Positions 29,901 through 44,634 of a DNA stretch of 64,000 nucleotides are shown piece by piece; position 1 is the stretch's first letter; every line of letters starts with the position of its first letter. Source of the DNA: Megascapheus bottae (lineage: Eukaryota > Chordata > Mammalia > Rodentia > Geomyidae); assembly GCA_024803745.1 (NCBI GenBank), contig JANJXV010001710.1, positions 21,025 to 85,024 on the forward strand. The letters are read 5' to 3'. The position numbers were made by a program, and so were the translations under genes. The notes under the pieces are model-generated. The model searched no databases, was not told where the DNA came from, and saw only the letters and a list, made by a program, of their open reading frames with translations.

Positions 29901-31978
29901 TGACTTCACACACCTCCATTCTGAGTTCACACACCTCCATTCTGTGACTTCACACACCTCCATTCTGTGACTTCACACACCTCAATTTTGACTTCACACA
30001 CTTCCATCCTTTGACTTCACACACCTCCATTCTGTGACTTCACACACCAACATTGTTTGACTTCACACACCTCCCTTTTTTGGACTTCACACACCTCCAT
30101 TCCATGACTTCACGCATCTCCATTTTATGAGTTCGCACACCTCCATTTTGACTTCACACACCTACATTCTATGACTTCACACACCTCCATTCTATGACTT
30201 TACAAACCTCCATTCTGTGACTTCACACACCTCCATTCTGAGTTCACACACCTCAATTCTGTGACTTCACACACCTCCAATCTGACTTCACACAGCTCCA
30301 TTCTATGACTTCACACACCTCCATACTGTGACTTCACACACCTCCATTCTATGATTTCACACACCTCCCTTGTGACTTCACACACCTCCATTCTGTGACT
30401 TCACACAACTCCATTCTGACTTCACACACCTCCATTCTGTGACTTCACACACCTCCATTCCATGACTTCACAAACCTCCATTCCATGACTTCACACACCT
30501 CCATTCGATGACTTCATACACCTCCATTCTATGATTTCACACACCTCCCTTGTGACTTCACATACCTCCATTCTGTGATTTCACACAACTACATTCTGAC
30601 TTCACACACCTCCATTCTGTGACTTCACACACCTCCATTCCATGACTTCACACACCTCCATTCTGTGATTTCACACACCTCCATATTGTGACTTCACACA
30701 CCTTTATTGTTTGACTTCACACAATGCATTCTTTGACTTCACACACCTTTATTCCATGACTTCACACACCTCCATTCTATGAGTTCTCAGACCTCCATTC
30801 TATGAGTTCACACACCTCCATTTTGACTTCATACACCTCCATTCTATGACTTCACACACATTCATTCTTATTCAGAAACATCAATTCTATGACTTCACAC
30901 ACCTCCATTCTATGACTTCACACACCTCCATTCTGTGACTTCACACACTTCCATTCCATGACTTCACACACCTCCATTCTTTGACTTCACACACCTCCAT
31001 TCTATGAGTTCACACCCCTCCATTTGTGACTCTACACACCACATTTTTGACTTCACACACCTCCATTCTGTGATTTCACACACCTCCATTCTGTGACTTC
31101 ACACACCTTTATTGTTTGACTTCACACACCTCCGTTCTTTGACTTCACACACCTCCATTGCATGACTTCACACACCTCCATTCTATGAGTTCAAAAACCT
31201 CCATTCTATGAGTTCACACACCTCCATTTTGACTTCACACACCTCCATTCTGTGACTTCACACACCTCCATTCTGTGACTTCACACACCTCCATTCTGTG
31301 ACTTCACACACCTCCATTCTGTGACTTCACACACATTAACATTGTTTGACTTCACACACCTCTATTTTTCGACTTCACACACCTCCATTCCATGACTTCA
31401 CACACCTTCATTCTACTTCAGAAACATCCGTTCTATGACTTCACACACCTCCATTCTATGATTTCACAAACCTCCATTCTGTGACTTCACACACCTCCAT
31501 TGTGAGTTCACAAACCTCAATTCTGTGACTTCACACACCTCAATTCTGGCTTCACACACCTCCATTCTATGATTTCACACACTTCCATTCTATGACTTCA
31601 CTCACCTCCATTCTTTGACTTCACACACCTCCATTGTGAGTTCACACACCCCCATTCAGTGACTTCACCCACCTCCATTCTTTGACTTCACACACCTCCA
31701 TTCTGTGACTTCACACACCTCCATTCTATGACTTCACACACCTCCATTATGAATTCACACACCTCCATTCTATGACTTCACACAACTCCATTCTGACTTC
31801 ACACACCTCCATTCTGTGACTTCACACACCTCCATTCCATGACTTCACACACCTCCATTCGATGCCTTCACACACCTATATTCTTTGACTTCACACACCT
31901 CCATTCTTTGACTTCACACACCTCCATTTTGAGTTCACACACATACATTCTGTGACTTCACATACCTCCATTTGTGAC
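26935..31978. repeat. HOR copy 6, 5.04 kb, recombinant of two HOR types
   Basis: The first half carries the same 1,412 bp deletion as copies 4 and 5 (join at about 27364). The second half is instead the long type shared with copies 7 and 8, with two ctcccttgtgac units (about 30365 and 30545). Near 31280-31320 about five units (about 110 bp, including ctacattctgttac) are missing just before cattaacattg. The three differences together explain the length. No gene is present. Confidence 0.85.
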
Positions 31979-34900
31979 GGTACACACCACCATTTTGACT
32001 TCACACACCTCCATTCTGTGACTTCACACACCTCCATTCTGTGACTTCACACACCTCCATTTTAACTTCACACACTTCCATTCTGTGACTTCACACACCT
32101 CCATTCTCTGACTTCGCACACCTCCATTGTTTGACTTCACACACCTCCATTCTTTGACTTCACACACCGCCATTCCATGACTTCACACACATCTACTCTA
32201 TCAGTTCACACACATCCATTCTATGAGTTCACACACCACCATTTTGACTTCACACACCTCCATTTTATGACTTCACACACCTACATTCTTACTTCAGGAA
32301 CATCCATTGTATGAGTTCACCCACCTCCATTCTATGACTTCACAAACCTCCATTCTATGACTTCACACACCTCCATTCTATGACTTCACACACCTCCATT
32401 CTATGACTTCACACACCTCCATTCTGTGACTTCACACACCTCCAGTCTATGAGTTCACACACCTGCATCATGACTTCACACACCTCCATTCTATGACTTC
32501 ACACACCTCCATTCTGACTTCACACACCTCCATTCTGACTTCACAAACATCAATTCTGTGACTTCACACACCTCCATTCTTTGACTTCACACACCTCCAT
32601 TGTGAGTTCACACACCTCCATTCTGACTTCACAAACATCAATTCTGTGACTTCACAAACATCCATTCTACGACTTCACACACCTCCATTCTGTGACTTCA
32701 CAAACCTCCATTCTGACTTCACACACCTCCATTCTGACTTCACAAACATCAATTCTGTGACTTCACACAACTCCATTCTATGACTTCACACACCTCCATT
32801 CTATGACTTCACACACCTCCATTCTATGACTTCACACACTTCCATTATTTGACTTCACACACCTCCATTCTTTGACTTCACACATCTCCATTGTGAGTTC
32901 ACACACCTTCATTCTATTACTTCACACACCTCCATTCTGACTTCACACAGCTCCATTCTATGACTTCACACACCTCCATTCTGTGCCTTCACACATCTCC
33001 ATTCTAGGACTTAACACACCTTCATTCTTACTTCACAAACATCCATTCTATGACTTCACACACCTCCATTCTATGACTTCACACACCTCCATTCTATGAC
33101 TTCACACACCTCCATTCTGTGACTTCACACATCTCAATTCTGTGACTTCTCACACCTACATTATGACCTCACACACCTCCATTCTATGACTTTACACAAC
33201 TCCATTCTATGACTTCACACACCTCAATTCTGTGACTTCACACACCTCCATTCTGAGTTCACACATATCCATTCTGTGACTTCACACACCTCCAATCTGA
33301 GTTCACACAGCTCCGTTCTATGACTTCACACACCTCCATTCTGTGACTTCACACACCTCCATTCTATGACTTCACACACCTCCATTATGACTTCACACAC
33401 CTCCATTCTATGAGTTCACACACCTCCATTCTGACTTCACACACCACAATTCTGTGACTTCACACACCTCCATTATGAATTCACACAGCTCCATTCTATG
33501 ACTTCACACAACTCCATTCTGACTTCACACACCTCCATTCTGTGACTTCACACACCTCCATTCCATGACTTCACACACCTCCATTCGATGCCTTCACACA
33601 CCTTTATTCTTTGACTTCACACACCTCCATTCTGTGAGTTCACACACCTCCATTTGTGATTCTACACACCACCTTTTTGACTTCACAAACCTCCATTCTG
33701 TGATTTCCCACACCTCCATTCTTTGACTTCACACACCTCCATTCTGTGACTTCACACACCTCCATTCTGTGACTTCACACACCTACATTCTATGACTTCA
33801 TACACCTCCATTCTGTGACTTCACACACCTCCATTCTGTGACTTCACACACCTCCATTTTGACTTCACACACTTCCATTCTTTGACTTCACACACCTCCA
33901 TTCTCTGACTTCACACACCACCATTGTTTGACTTCACACACCTCCATTTTTGGACTTCACGCACCTCCATTCTATGACTTCACACATCTCCATTTTATGA
34001 GTTCACACACCTCCATTTGTGACTCTACACACCACCTTTTTGACTTCACACACCTCCATTCTGTGAATTCACACACCTCCATTCTGTGACTTCACAAACC
34101 TTTATTGTTTGACTTCACACCCCTCCATTCTTTGACTTCACACACCTCCATTCCATGACTTCACACACCTCCATTCTATGAGTTCACACACCTCCATTTT
34201 GACTTCACACACCTCCATTCTATGAGTTCACACACCTCCATTCTATGAATTTACACACCTCCATTTTGACTTCACACACCTCCATTCTATGACTTCACGC
34301 ACCTTCATTCTTACTTCAGAAACATCCATTCTATGACTTCACGTACTTCCATTCTATGACTTCACAAATCTCCGTTCTGTTCCTTCACACACCTCCATTC
34401 TGAGTTCACACACCTCCATTCTCTGACTTCACACACCTCCATTCTGTGACTTCACACACCTCAATTTTGACTTCACACACTTCCATTCTTTGACTTCACA
34501 CACCTCCATTCTGTGACTTCACACACCTCCATTCTGTGACTTCACACACCAACATTGTTTGACTTCACACACCTCCCTTTTTTGGACTTCACACACCTCC
34601 ATTCCATGACTTCACGCATCTCCATTTTATGAGTTCGCACACCTCCATTTTGACTTCACACACCTACATTCTATGACTTCACACACCTCCATTCTATGAC
34701 TTTGCAAACCTCCATTCTGTGACTTCACACACCTCCCTTCTGAGTTCACACACCTCAATTCTGTGACTTCACACACCTCAATTCTGGCTTCACACACCTC
34801 TATTCTATGACTTCACACAATTGCTTTCTATGACTTCACACACCTCCATTCTTTGACTTCACACACCTCCATTGTGATTTCACACACCTCCATTCTATGA

Positions 34901-37900
34901 CTTCACACACCGCCATTATGACTTCACATAGCTCCATTCTATGACTTCACACACCTCCATTCTGTGCCTTCACACACCTCCATTCTATGACTTAACACAC
35001 CTTCATTCTTACTTCAAAAACATCCATTCTATGATCACACACCTCCATTCTATGACTTCACACACCTCCATTCTATAACTTCACACACCTCCATTCTGTG
35101 ACTTCACACACCTCCATTCTGAGACTTCACACACCTCCATTATGACTTCACACACCTCCATTCTATGACTTCACACACCTCCATTATATGAATTCACACC
35201 TCCATTCTGTGATTTCAGACACCTCCATTCTGAGTTCACACACCTTCATTCTATGACTTCACACACCTCCAATCTGACTTCACACAGCTCCATTCTATCA
35301 CTTCACACACCTCCATTCTGTGACTTCACACACCTCCATTCTATGACTTCACACACCTCCATTATGACTTCACACACCTCCATTCTATGAGTTCACACAC
35401 CTCCATTCTGACTTCACAAACCTCCATTCTATGACTTCACACACCTCCATTCTGACTTCACACACCTCCATTCTATGACTTCACACAATTCCATTCTGAC
35501 TTCACACACCTCCATTCTGTGACTTCACACACCTCCATTCCATGACTTCACACACCTCCATTCGATGCCTTCACACACCTTTATTCTTTGACTTCACACA
35601 CCTCCATTCTATGAGTTCACACACCTTCATTTGTGAGTCTACACACCACCTTTTTGACTTCACAAACCTCCATTCTGTGATTTCCCACACCTCCATTCTT
35701 TGACTTCACACACCTCCATTCTGTGACTTCACACACCTCCATTCCGTGACTTCACACACCTACATTCTATGACTTCATACACCTCCATTCTGTGACTTCT
35801 CACACCTCCATTCTGTGACTTCACACACTTCCATCTTGACTTCACACACTTCCATTCTTTGACTTCACACACCTCCATTCTCTGACTTCACACACCACCA
35901 TTGTTTGACTTCACACACCTCCATTTTTGGACTTCACGCACCTCCATTCTATTACTTCACACATCTCCATTTTATGAGTTCACACACCTCCATTTTGACT
36001 TCACACACCTCCATTCTTTGACTTCACACACCTCCATTCTATGAGTTCACACACCTCCATTTGTGACTCTACACACCACCTTTTTGACTTCACACACCTC
36101 CATTCTGTGATTTCACACACCTCCATTCTGTGACTTCATACACCTTTATTGTTTGACTTCACACACCTCCATTCTTTGACTTCACACACCTCCATTCCAT
36201 GACTTCACACACCTCCATTCTATGAGTTCACACACCTCCATTCTATGAATTCACACACCTCCATTTTGACTTCACACTCCTCCATTCTATGACTTCACGC
36301 ACCTTCATTCTTACTACAGAAACATCCATTCTATGACTTCACGTACTTCCATTCTATGACTTCACAAATCTCCGTTCTGTGACTTCACACACCTCCATTC
36401 TGAGTTCACACACCTCCATTCTGTGACTTCACACACCTCCATTCTGTGACTTCACACACCTCAATTTTGACTTCACACACTTCCATTCGTTGACTTCACA
36501 CACCTCCATTCTGTGACTTCACACACCAACATTGTTTGACTTCACACACCTCCCTTTTTTGGACTTCACACACCTCCATTCCATGACTTCACGCATCTCG
36601 ATTTTATGAGTTCGCACACCTCCATTTTGACTTCACACACCTACATTCTATGACTTCACACACCTCCATTCTATGACTTTACAAACCTCCATTCTGTGAC
36701 TTCACACACCTCCATTCTGAGTTCACACACCTCAATTCTGTGACTTCACACACCTCCAATCTGACTTCACACAGCTCCATTCTATGACTTCACACACCTC
36801 CATACTGTGACTTCACACACCTCCATTCGATGATTTCACACACCTCCCTTGTGACTTCACACACCTCCATTCTATGACTTCACACAACTCCATTCTGACT
36901 TCACACACCTCCATTCTGTGACTTCACACACCTCCATTCCATGACTTCACAAACCTCCATTCCATGACTTCACACACCTCCATTCGATGACTTCATACAC
37001 CTCCATTCTATGATTTCACACACCTCCCTTGTGACTTCACACACCTCCATTCTATGACTTCACACAACTACATTCTGACTTCACACACCTCCATTCTGTG
37101 ACTTCACACACCTCCATTCCATGACTTCACACACCTCCATTCTGTGATTTCACACACCTCCATATTGTGACTTCACACAACTTTATTGTTTGACTTCACA
37201 CAATGCATTCTTTGACTTCACACACCTTTATTCCATGACTTCACACACCTCCATTTTATGAGTTCTCAGACCTCCATTCTATGAGTTCACACACCTCCAT
37301 TTTGACTTCATACACCTCCATTCTATGACTTCACACACATTCATTCTTATTCAGAAACATCAATTCTATGACTTCACACACCTCCATTCTATGACTTCAC
37401 ACACCTCCATTCTGTGACTTCACACACTTCCATTCCATGACTTCACACACCTCCATTCTTTGACTTCACACACCTCCACTCTATGAGTTCACACCCCTCC
37501 ATTTGTGACTCTACACACCACATTTTTGACTTCACACACCTCCATTCTGTGATTTCACACACCTCCATTCTGTGACTTCACACACCTTTATTGTTTGACT
37601 TCACACACCTCCATTCTTTGACTTCACACACCTCCATTGCATGACTTCACACACCTCCATTCTATGAGTTCAAAAACCTCCATTCTATGAGTTCACACAC
37701 CTCCATTTTGACTTCACACACCTCCATTCTGTGACTTCACACACCTCCATTCTGTGACTTCACACACCTCCATTCTATGACTTCACACACCTACATTCTG
37801 TTACTTCACACACCTCCATTCTGTTACTTCACACACCTCCATTTGACTTCACACACTTCCATTCTTTGAATTCACACACCTCCATTCTGTGACTTCACAC

Positions 37901-38546
37901 ACATTAACATTGTTTGACTTCACACACCTCTATTTTTGGACTTCACACACCTCCATTCCATGACTTCACACACCTTCATTCTACTTCAGAAACATCCGTT
38001 CTATGACTTCACACACCTCCATTCTATGATTTCACAAACCTCCATTCTGTGACTTCACACACCTCCATTGTGAGTTCACAAACCTCAATTCTGTGACTTC
38101 ACACACCTCAATTCTGGCTTCACACACCTCCATTCTATGATTTCACACACTTCCATTCTATGACTTCACTCACCTCCATTCTTTGACTTCACACACCTCC
38201 ATTGTGAGTTCACACACCCCCATTCAGTGACTTCACCCACCTCCATTCTTTGACTTCACACACCTCCATTCTGTGACTTCACGCACCTCCATTCTATGAA
38301 TTCACACACCTCCATTATGAATTCACACACCTCCATTCTATGACTTCAAACAACTCCATTCTGACTTCACACACCTCCATTCTGTGACTTCACACACCTC
38401 CATTCCATGACTTCACACACCTCCATTCGATGCCTTCACACACCTATATTCTTTGACTTCACACACCTCCATTCTTTGACTTCACACACCTCCATTTTGA
38501 GTTCACACACATACATTCTGTGACTTCACATACCTGCATTTGTGAC
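31979..38546. repeat. HOR copy 7, 6.57 kb, best example of the full HOR
   Basis: This copy has a full first half and a long second half. Landmarks in order: ggtacac (31979), ctactctatcag (about 32194), cagtctatgag (about 32443), ctacgac (about 32667), ctaggac (about 33003), tgattctacac (33657), ctgttccttcac (about 34376), cccttttttggac (about 34575), ctggcttcac (about 34782), tgatcacac (35032), tgagtctacac (35634), second cccttttttggac (about 36553), caatgcattc (about 37202), cattaacattg (about 37904) and second ctggcttcac (about 38114). No gene is present. Confidence 0.88.
33600..36725. repeat. Internal paralogous blocks of the HOR, about 1.98 kb apart
   Basis: Within one HOR a block of more than 1.1 kb occurs twice: about 33.60-34.75 kb and 35.57-36.72 kb. 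Equivalent landmarks are tgattctacac and tgagtctacac (1,977 bp apart), ctccgttctgttcc and ctccgttctgtgac (about 1,993), and the two cccttttttggac units (about 1,978). The copies differ by fixed variants (ctgttcc versus ctgtgac; acttcagaaac versus actacagaaac; gaatttac versus gaattcac) that recur in every core HOR. The duplication therefore predates HOR amplification and forms a middle level of the hierarchy. Confidence 0.82.
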
Positions 38547-41500
38547 GGTACACACCACCATTTTGACTTCACACACCTCCATTCTGTGACTTCACACACC
38601 TCCATTCTGTGACTTCACACACCTCCATTTTCACTTCACACACTTCCATTCTGTGACTTCACACACCTCCATTCTCTGACTTCGCACACCTCCATTGTTT
38701 GACTTCACACACCTCCATTCTTTGACTTCACACACCGCCATTCCATGACTTCACACACATCTACTCTATCAGTTCACACACATCCATTCTATGAGTTCAC
38801 ACACCACCATTTTGACTTCACACACCTCCATTTTATGACTTCACACACCTACATTCTTACTTCAGGAACATCCATTGTATGAATTCACCCACCTCCATTC
38901 TATGACTTCACAAACCTCATTCTATGACTTCACACACCTCCATTCTATGACTTCACACACCTCCATTCTATGACTTCACACACCTCCATTCTGTGACTTC
39001 ACACACCTCCAGTCTATGAGTTCACACACCTGCATCATGACTTCACACACCTCCATTCTATGACTTCACACACCTCCATTCTGACTTCACACCCCTCCAT
39101 TCTGACTTCACAAACATCAATTCTGTGACTTCACACACCTCCAGTCTATGAGTTCACACACCTGCATCATGACTTCACACACCTCCATTCTATGACTTCA
39201 CACACCTCCATTCTGACTTCACACACCTCCATTCTGACTTCACAAACATCAATTCTGTGACTTCACAAACATCCATTCTACGACTTCACACACCTCCATT
39301 CTGTGACTTCACAAACCTCCATTCTGAGTTCACACACCTCCATTCTGACTTCACAAAACATCAATTCTGTGACTTCACACAACTCCATTCTATGACTTCA
39401 CACACCTCCATTCTATGACTTCACACACCTCCATTCTATGACTTCACACACTTCCATTATTTGACTTCACACACCTCCATTCTTTGACTTCACACATCTC
39501 CATTGTGAGTTCACACACCTTCATTCTATGACTTCACACACCTCCATTCTGACTTCACACAGCTCCATTCTATGACTTCACACACCTCCATTCTGTGCCT
39601 TCACACATCTCCATTCTAGGACTTAACACACCTTCATTCTTACTTCACAAACATCCATTCTATGACTTCACACACCTCCATTCTATGACTTCACACACCT
39701 CCATTCTATGACTTCACACACCTCCATTCTGTGACTTCACACATCTCAATTCTGTGACTTCTCACACCTACATTATGACCTCACACACCTCCATTCTATG
39801 ACTACACAACTCCATTCTATGACTTCACACACCTCAATTCTGTGACTTCACACACCTCCATTCTGAGTTCACACATATCCATTCTGTGACTTCACACACC
39901 TCCAATCTGACTTCACACAGCTCCATTCTATGACTTCACACACCTCCATTCTGTGACTTCACACACCTCCATTCTATGACTTCACACACCTCCATTATGA
40001 CTTCACACACCTCCATTCTATGAGTTCACACACCTCCATTCTGACTTCACACACCACAATTCTGTGACTTCACACACCTCCATTATGAATTCACACACCT
40101 CCATTCTATGACTTCACACAACTCCATTCTGACTTCACACACCTCCATTCTGTGACTTCACACACCTCCATTCCATGACTTCACACACCTCCATTCGATG
40201 CCTTCACACACCTTTATTCTTTGACTTCACACACCTCCATTCTGTGAGTTCACACACCTCCATTGTGATTCTACACACCACCTTTTTGACTTCACAAACC
40301 TCCATTCTGTGATTTCCCACACCTCCATTCTTTGACTTCACACACCTCCATTCTGTGACTTCACACACCCTCCATTCTGTGACTTCACACACCTACATCT
40401 ATGACTTCATACACCTCCATTCTGTGACTTCACACACCTCCATTCTGTGACTTCACACATACCTCCATCTTGACTTCACACACTTCCATTCTTTGACTTC
40501 ACACACCTCCATTCTCTGACTTCACACACCACCATTGTTTGACTTCACACACCTCCATTTTTGGACTTCACGCACCTCCATTCTATGACTTCACACTCTC
40601 CATTTTATGAGTTCACACACCTCCATTTGTGACTCTACACACCACCTTTTTGACTTCACACACCTCCATTCTGTGAATTCACACACCTCCATTCTGTGAC
40701 TTCACAAACCTTTATTGTTTGACTTCACACCCCTCCATTCTTTGACTTCACACACCTCCATTCCATGACTTCACACACCTCCATTCTATGAGTTCACACA
40801 CCTCCATTTTGACTTCACACACCTCCATTCTATGAGTTCACACACCTCCATTCTATGAATTTACACACCTCCATTTTGACTTCACACACCTCCATTCTAT
40901 GACTTCACGCAACTTCATTCTTACTTCAGAAACATCCATTCTATGACTTCACGTACTTCCATTCTATGACTTCACAAATCTCCGTTCTGTTCCTTCACAC
41001 ACCTCCATTCTGAGTTCACACACCTCCATTCTCTGACTTCACACACCTCCATTCTGTGACTTCACACACCTCAATTTTGACTTCACACACTTCCATTCTT
41101 TGACTTCACACACCTCCATTCTGTGACTTCACACACCAACATTGTTTGACTTCACACACCTCCCTTTTTTGGACTTCACACACCTCCATTCCATGACTTC
41201 ACGCATCTCCATTTTATGAGTTCGCACACCTCCATTTGACTTCACACACCTACATTCTATGACTTCACACACCTCCCATTCTATGACTTTACAAACCTCC
41301 ATTCTGTGACTTCACACACCTCCCTTCTGAGTTCACACACCTCAATTCTGTGACTTCACACACCTCAATTCTGGCTTCACACACCTCTATTCTATGACTT
41401 CACACAATTGCTTTCTATGACTTCACACACCTCCATTCTTTGACTTCACACACCTCCATTGTGATTTCACACACCTCCATTCTATGACTTCACACACCGC

Positions 41501-41680
41501 CATTATGACTTCACATAGCTTCATTCTATGACTTCACACACCTCCCATTCTGTGCCTTCACACAACTCCATTCTATGAGTTAACACACCTTCATTCTTAC
41601 TTCACAAACATCCATTCTATGATCACACACCTCCATTCTATGACTTCACACACCTCCATTCTATAACTTCACAACACCTC
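37840..41680. other. Cluster of single-base indels against sister HORs
   Basis: Compared with copies 7 and 9 this stretch has many isolated one-base length changes: 37841 (atttgac for attttgac), about 38917 (cctcattc), 39354 (acaaaaca), 40263 (cattgtg for catttgtg), 40369 (extra c), 40397 (acatcta for acattcta), 40458 (two extra bases), 40596 (acactctc), 41236 (atttgac), 41275 and 41544 (extra c), 41674 (acaacacc). Most lie between 40.25 and 41.68 kb. Such density is not seen in the other core copies. It could be residual consensus error or real mutation. Confidence 0.7.
39003..39270. repeat. 132 bp tandem duplication shared by HOR copies 8 and 9
   Basis: The six-unit stretch beginning ccagtctatgag and running through catcatgac to caattctgtgac occurs twice (39009 and 39141). 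The same duplication, with the same spacing, is in copy 9 (46930 and 47062). It is absent from copies 2, 3, 7 and 10, so it marks 8 and 9 as sister copies. Confidence 0.82.
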
Positions 41681-41928
41681 CATTCTGTGACTTCACACAC
41701 CTCCATTCTGAGACTTCACACACCTCCATTATGACTTCACACACCTCCATTCTATGACTTCACACACCTCCATTATATGAATTCACACCTCCATTCTGTG
41801 ATTTCAGACACCTCCATTCTGAGTTCACACACCTTCATTCTATGACTTCACACACCTCCAATCTGACTTCACACAGCTCCATTCTATCACTTCACACACC
41901 TCCATTCTGTGACTTCACACACCTCCAT

Positions 41929-44634
41929 TCTATGACTTCACACACCTCCATTATGACTTCACACACCTCCATTCTATGAGTTCACACACCTCCATTCTGA
42001 CTTCACAAACCTCCATTCTATGACTTCACACACCTCCATTCTGACTTCACACACCTCCATTCTATGACTTCACACAACTCCATTCTGACTTCACACACCT
42101 CCATTCTGTGACTTCACACACCTCCATTCCATGACTTCACACACCTCCATTCGATGCCTTCACACACCTTTATTCTTTGACTTCACACACCTCCATTCTA
42201 TGAGTTCACACACCTCCATTTGTGAGTCTACACACCACCTTTTTGACTTCACAAACCTCCATTCTGTGATTTCCCACACCTCCATTCTTTGACTTCACAC
42301 ACCTCCAATCTGTGACTTCACACACCTCCATTCCGTGACTTCACACACCTACATTCTATGACTTCATACACCTCCATTCTGTGACTTCTCACACCTCCAT
42401 TCTGTGACTTCACACACCTCCATCTTGACTTCACACACTTCCATTCTTTGACTTCACACACCTCCATTCTCTGACTTCACACACCACCATTGTTTGACTT
42501 CACACACCTCCATTTTTGGACTTCACGCACCTCCATTCTATTACTTCACACATCTCCATTTTATGAGTTCACACACCTCCATTTTGACTTCACACACCTC
42601 CATTCTTTGACTTCACACACTTCCATTCTATGAGTTCACACACCTCCATTTGTGACTCTACACACCACCTTTTTGACTTCACACACCTCCATTCTGTGAT
42701 TTCACACACCTCCTTTCTGTGACTTCATACACCTTTATTGTTTGACTTCACACACCTCCATTCTTTGAATTCACACACCTCCATTCCATGACTTCACACA
42801 CCTCCATTCTATGAGTTCACACACCTCCATTCTATGAATTCACACACCTCCATTTTGACTTCACACACCTCCATTCTATGACTTCACGCACCTTCATTCT
42901 TACTACAGAAACATCCATTCTATGACTTCACGTACTTCCATTCTATGACTTCACAAATCTCCGTTCTGTGACTTCACACACCTCCATTCTGAGTTCACAC
43001 ACCTCCATTCTGTGACTTCACACACCTCCATTCTGTGACTTCACACACCTCAATTTTGACTTCACACACTTCCATTCGTTGACTTCACACACCTCCATTC
43101 TGTGACTTCACACACCAACATTGTTTGACTTCACACACCTCCCTTTTTAGGACTTCACACACCTCCATTCCATGACTTCACGCATCTCCATTTTATGAGT
43201 TCGCACACCTCCATTTTGACTTCACACACCTACATTCTATGACTTCACACACCTCCATTCTATGACTTTACAAACCTCCATTCTATGACTTCACACACCT
43301 CCATTATGACTTCACACACCTCCATTCTATGAGTTCACACACCTCCATTCTGACTTCACAAACCTCCATTCTATGACTTCACACACCTCCATTCTGACTT
43401 CACACACCTCCATTCTATGACTTCACACAACTCCATTCTGACTTCACACACCTCCATTCTGTGACTTCACACACCTCCATTCCATGACTTCACACACCTC
43501 CATTCGATGCCTTCACACACCTTTATTCTTTGACTTCACACACCTCCATTCTATGAGTTCACACACCTCCATTTGTGAGTCTACACACCACCTTTTTGAC
43601 TTCACAAACCTCCATTCTGTGATTTCCCACACCTCCATTCTTTGACTTCACACACCTCCATTCTGTGACTTCACACACCTCCATTCCGTGACTTCACACA
43701 CCTACATTCTATGACTTCATACACCTCCATTCTGTGACTTCTCACACCTCCATTCTGTGACTTCACACACCTCCATCTTGACTTCACACACTTCCATTCT
43801 TTGACTTCACACACCTCCATTCTCTGACTTCACACACCACCATTGTTTGACTTCACACACCTCCATTTTTGGACTTCACGCACCTCCATTCTATTACTTC
43901 ACACACCTCCATTTTATGAGTTCACACACCTCCATTTTGACTTCACACACCTCCATTCTTTGACTTCACACACCTCCATTCTATGAGTTCACACACCTCC
44001 ATTTGTGACTCTACACACCACCTTTTTGACTTCACACACCTCCATTCTGTGATTTCACACACCTCCATTCTGTGACTTCATACACCTTTATTGTTTGACT
44101 TCACACACCTCCATTCTTTGACTTCACACACCTCCATTCCATGACTTCACACACCTCCATTCTATGAGTTCACACACCTCCATTCTATGAATTCACACAC
44201 CTCCATTTTGACTTCACACACCTCCATTCTATGACTTCACGCACCTTCATTCTTACTACAGAAACATCCATTCTATGACTTCACGTACTTCCATTCTATG
44301 ACTTCACAAATCTCCGTTCTGTGACTTCACACACCTCCATTCTGAGTTCACACACCTCCATTCTGTGACTTCACACACCTCCATTCTGTGACTTCACACA
44401 CCTCAATTTTGACTTCACACACTTCCATCCTTTGACTTCACACACCTCCATTCTGTGACTTCACACACCAACATTGTTTGACTTCACACACCTCCCTTTT
44501 TTGGACTTCACACACCTCCATTCCATGACTTCACGCATCTCGATTTTATGAGTTCGCACACCTCCATTTTGACTTCACACACCTACATTCTATGACTTCA
44601 CACACCTCCATTCTATGACTTTACAAACCTCCAT
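41929..44634. repeat. Tandem duplication, 1,353 bp unit, two copies
   Basis: The sequence jumps at about 43281: after tttacaaacctcc it returns to the ctatgacttcac / cattatgac stretch already seen at 41948. Paired markers are 1,353 bp apart: ccattatgac at 41948 and 43301, ccgttctgtgac at 42961 and 44314. The copies differ at a few bases, for example ttttagg (43146) against ttttttgg, and ccattcgttgac against ccatcctttgac. Breakpoints are within units, so the true edges are uncertain by a unit or so. Confidence 0.88.

Noticed and set aside
40204..40392. Open frame of 62 codons on the - strand
   Set aside because: Pure satellite translation lying in the cluster of one-base indels; equivalent stretches in HOR copies 7 and 9 give no such frame.
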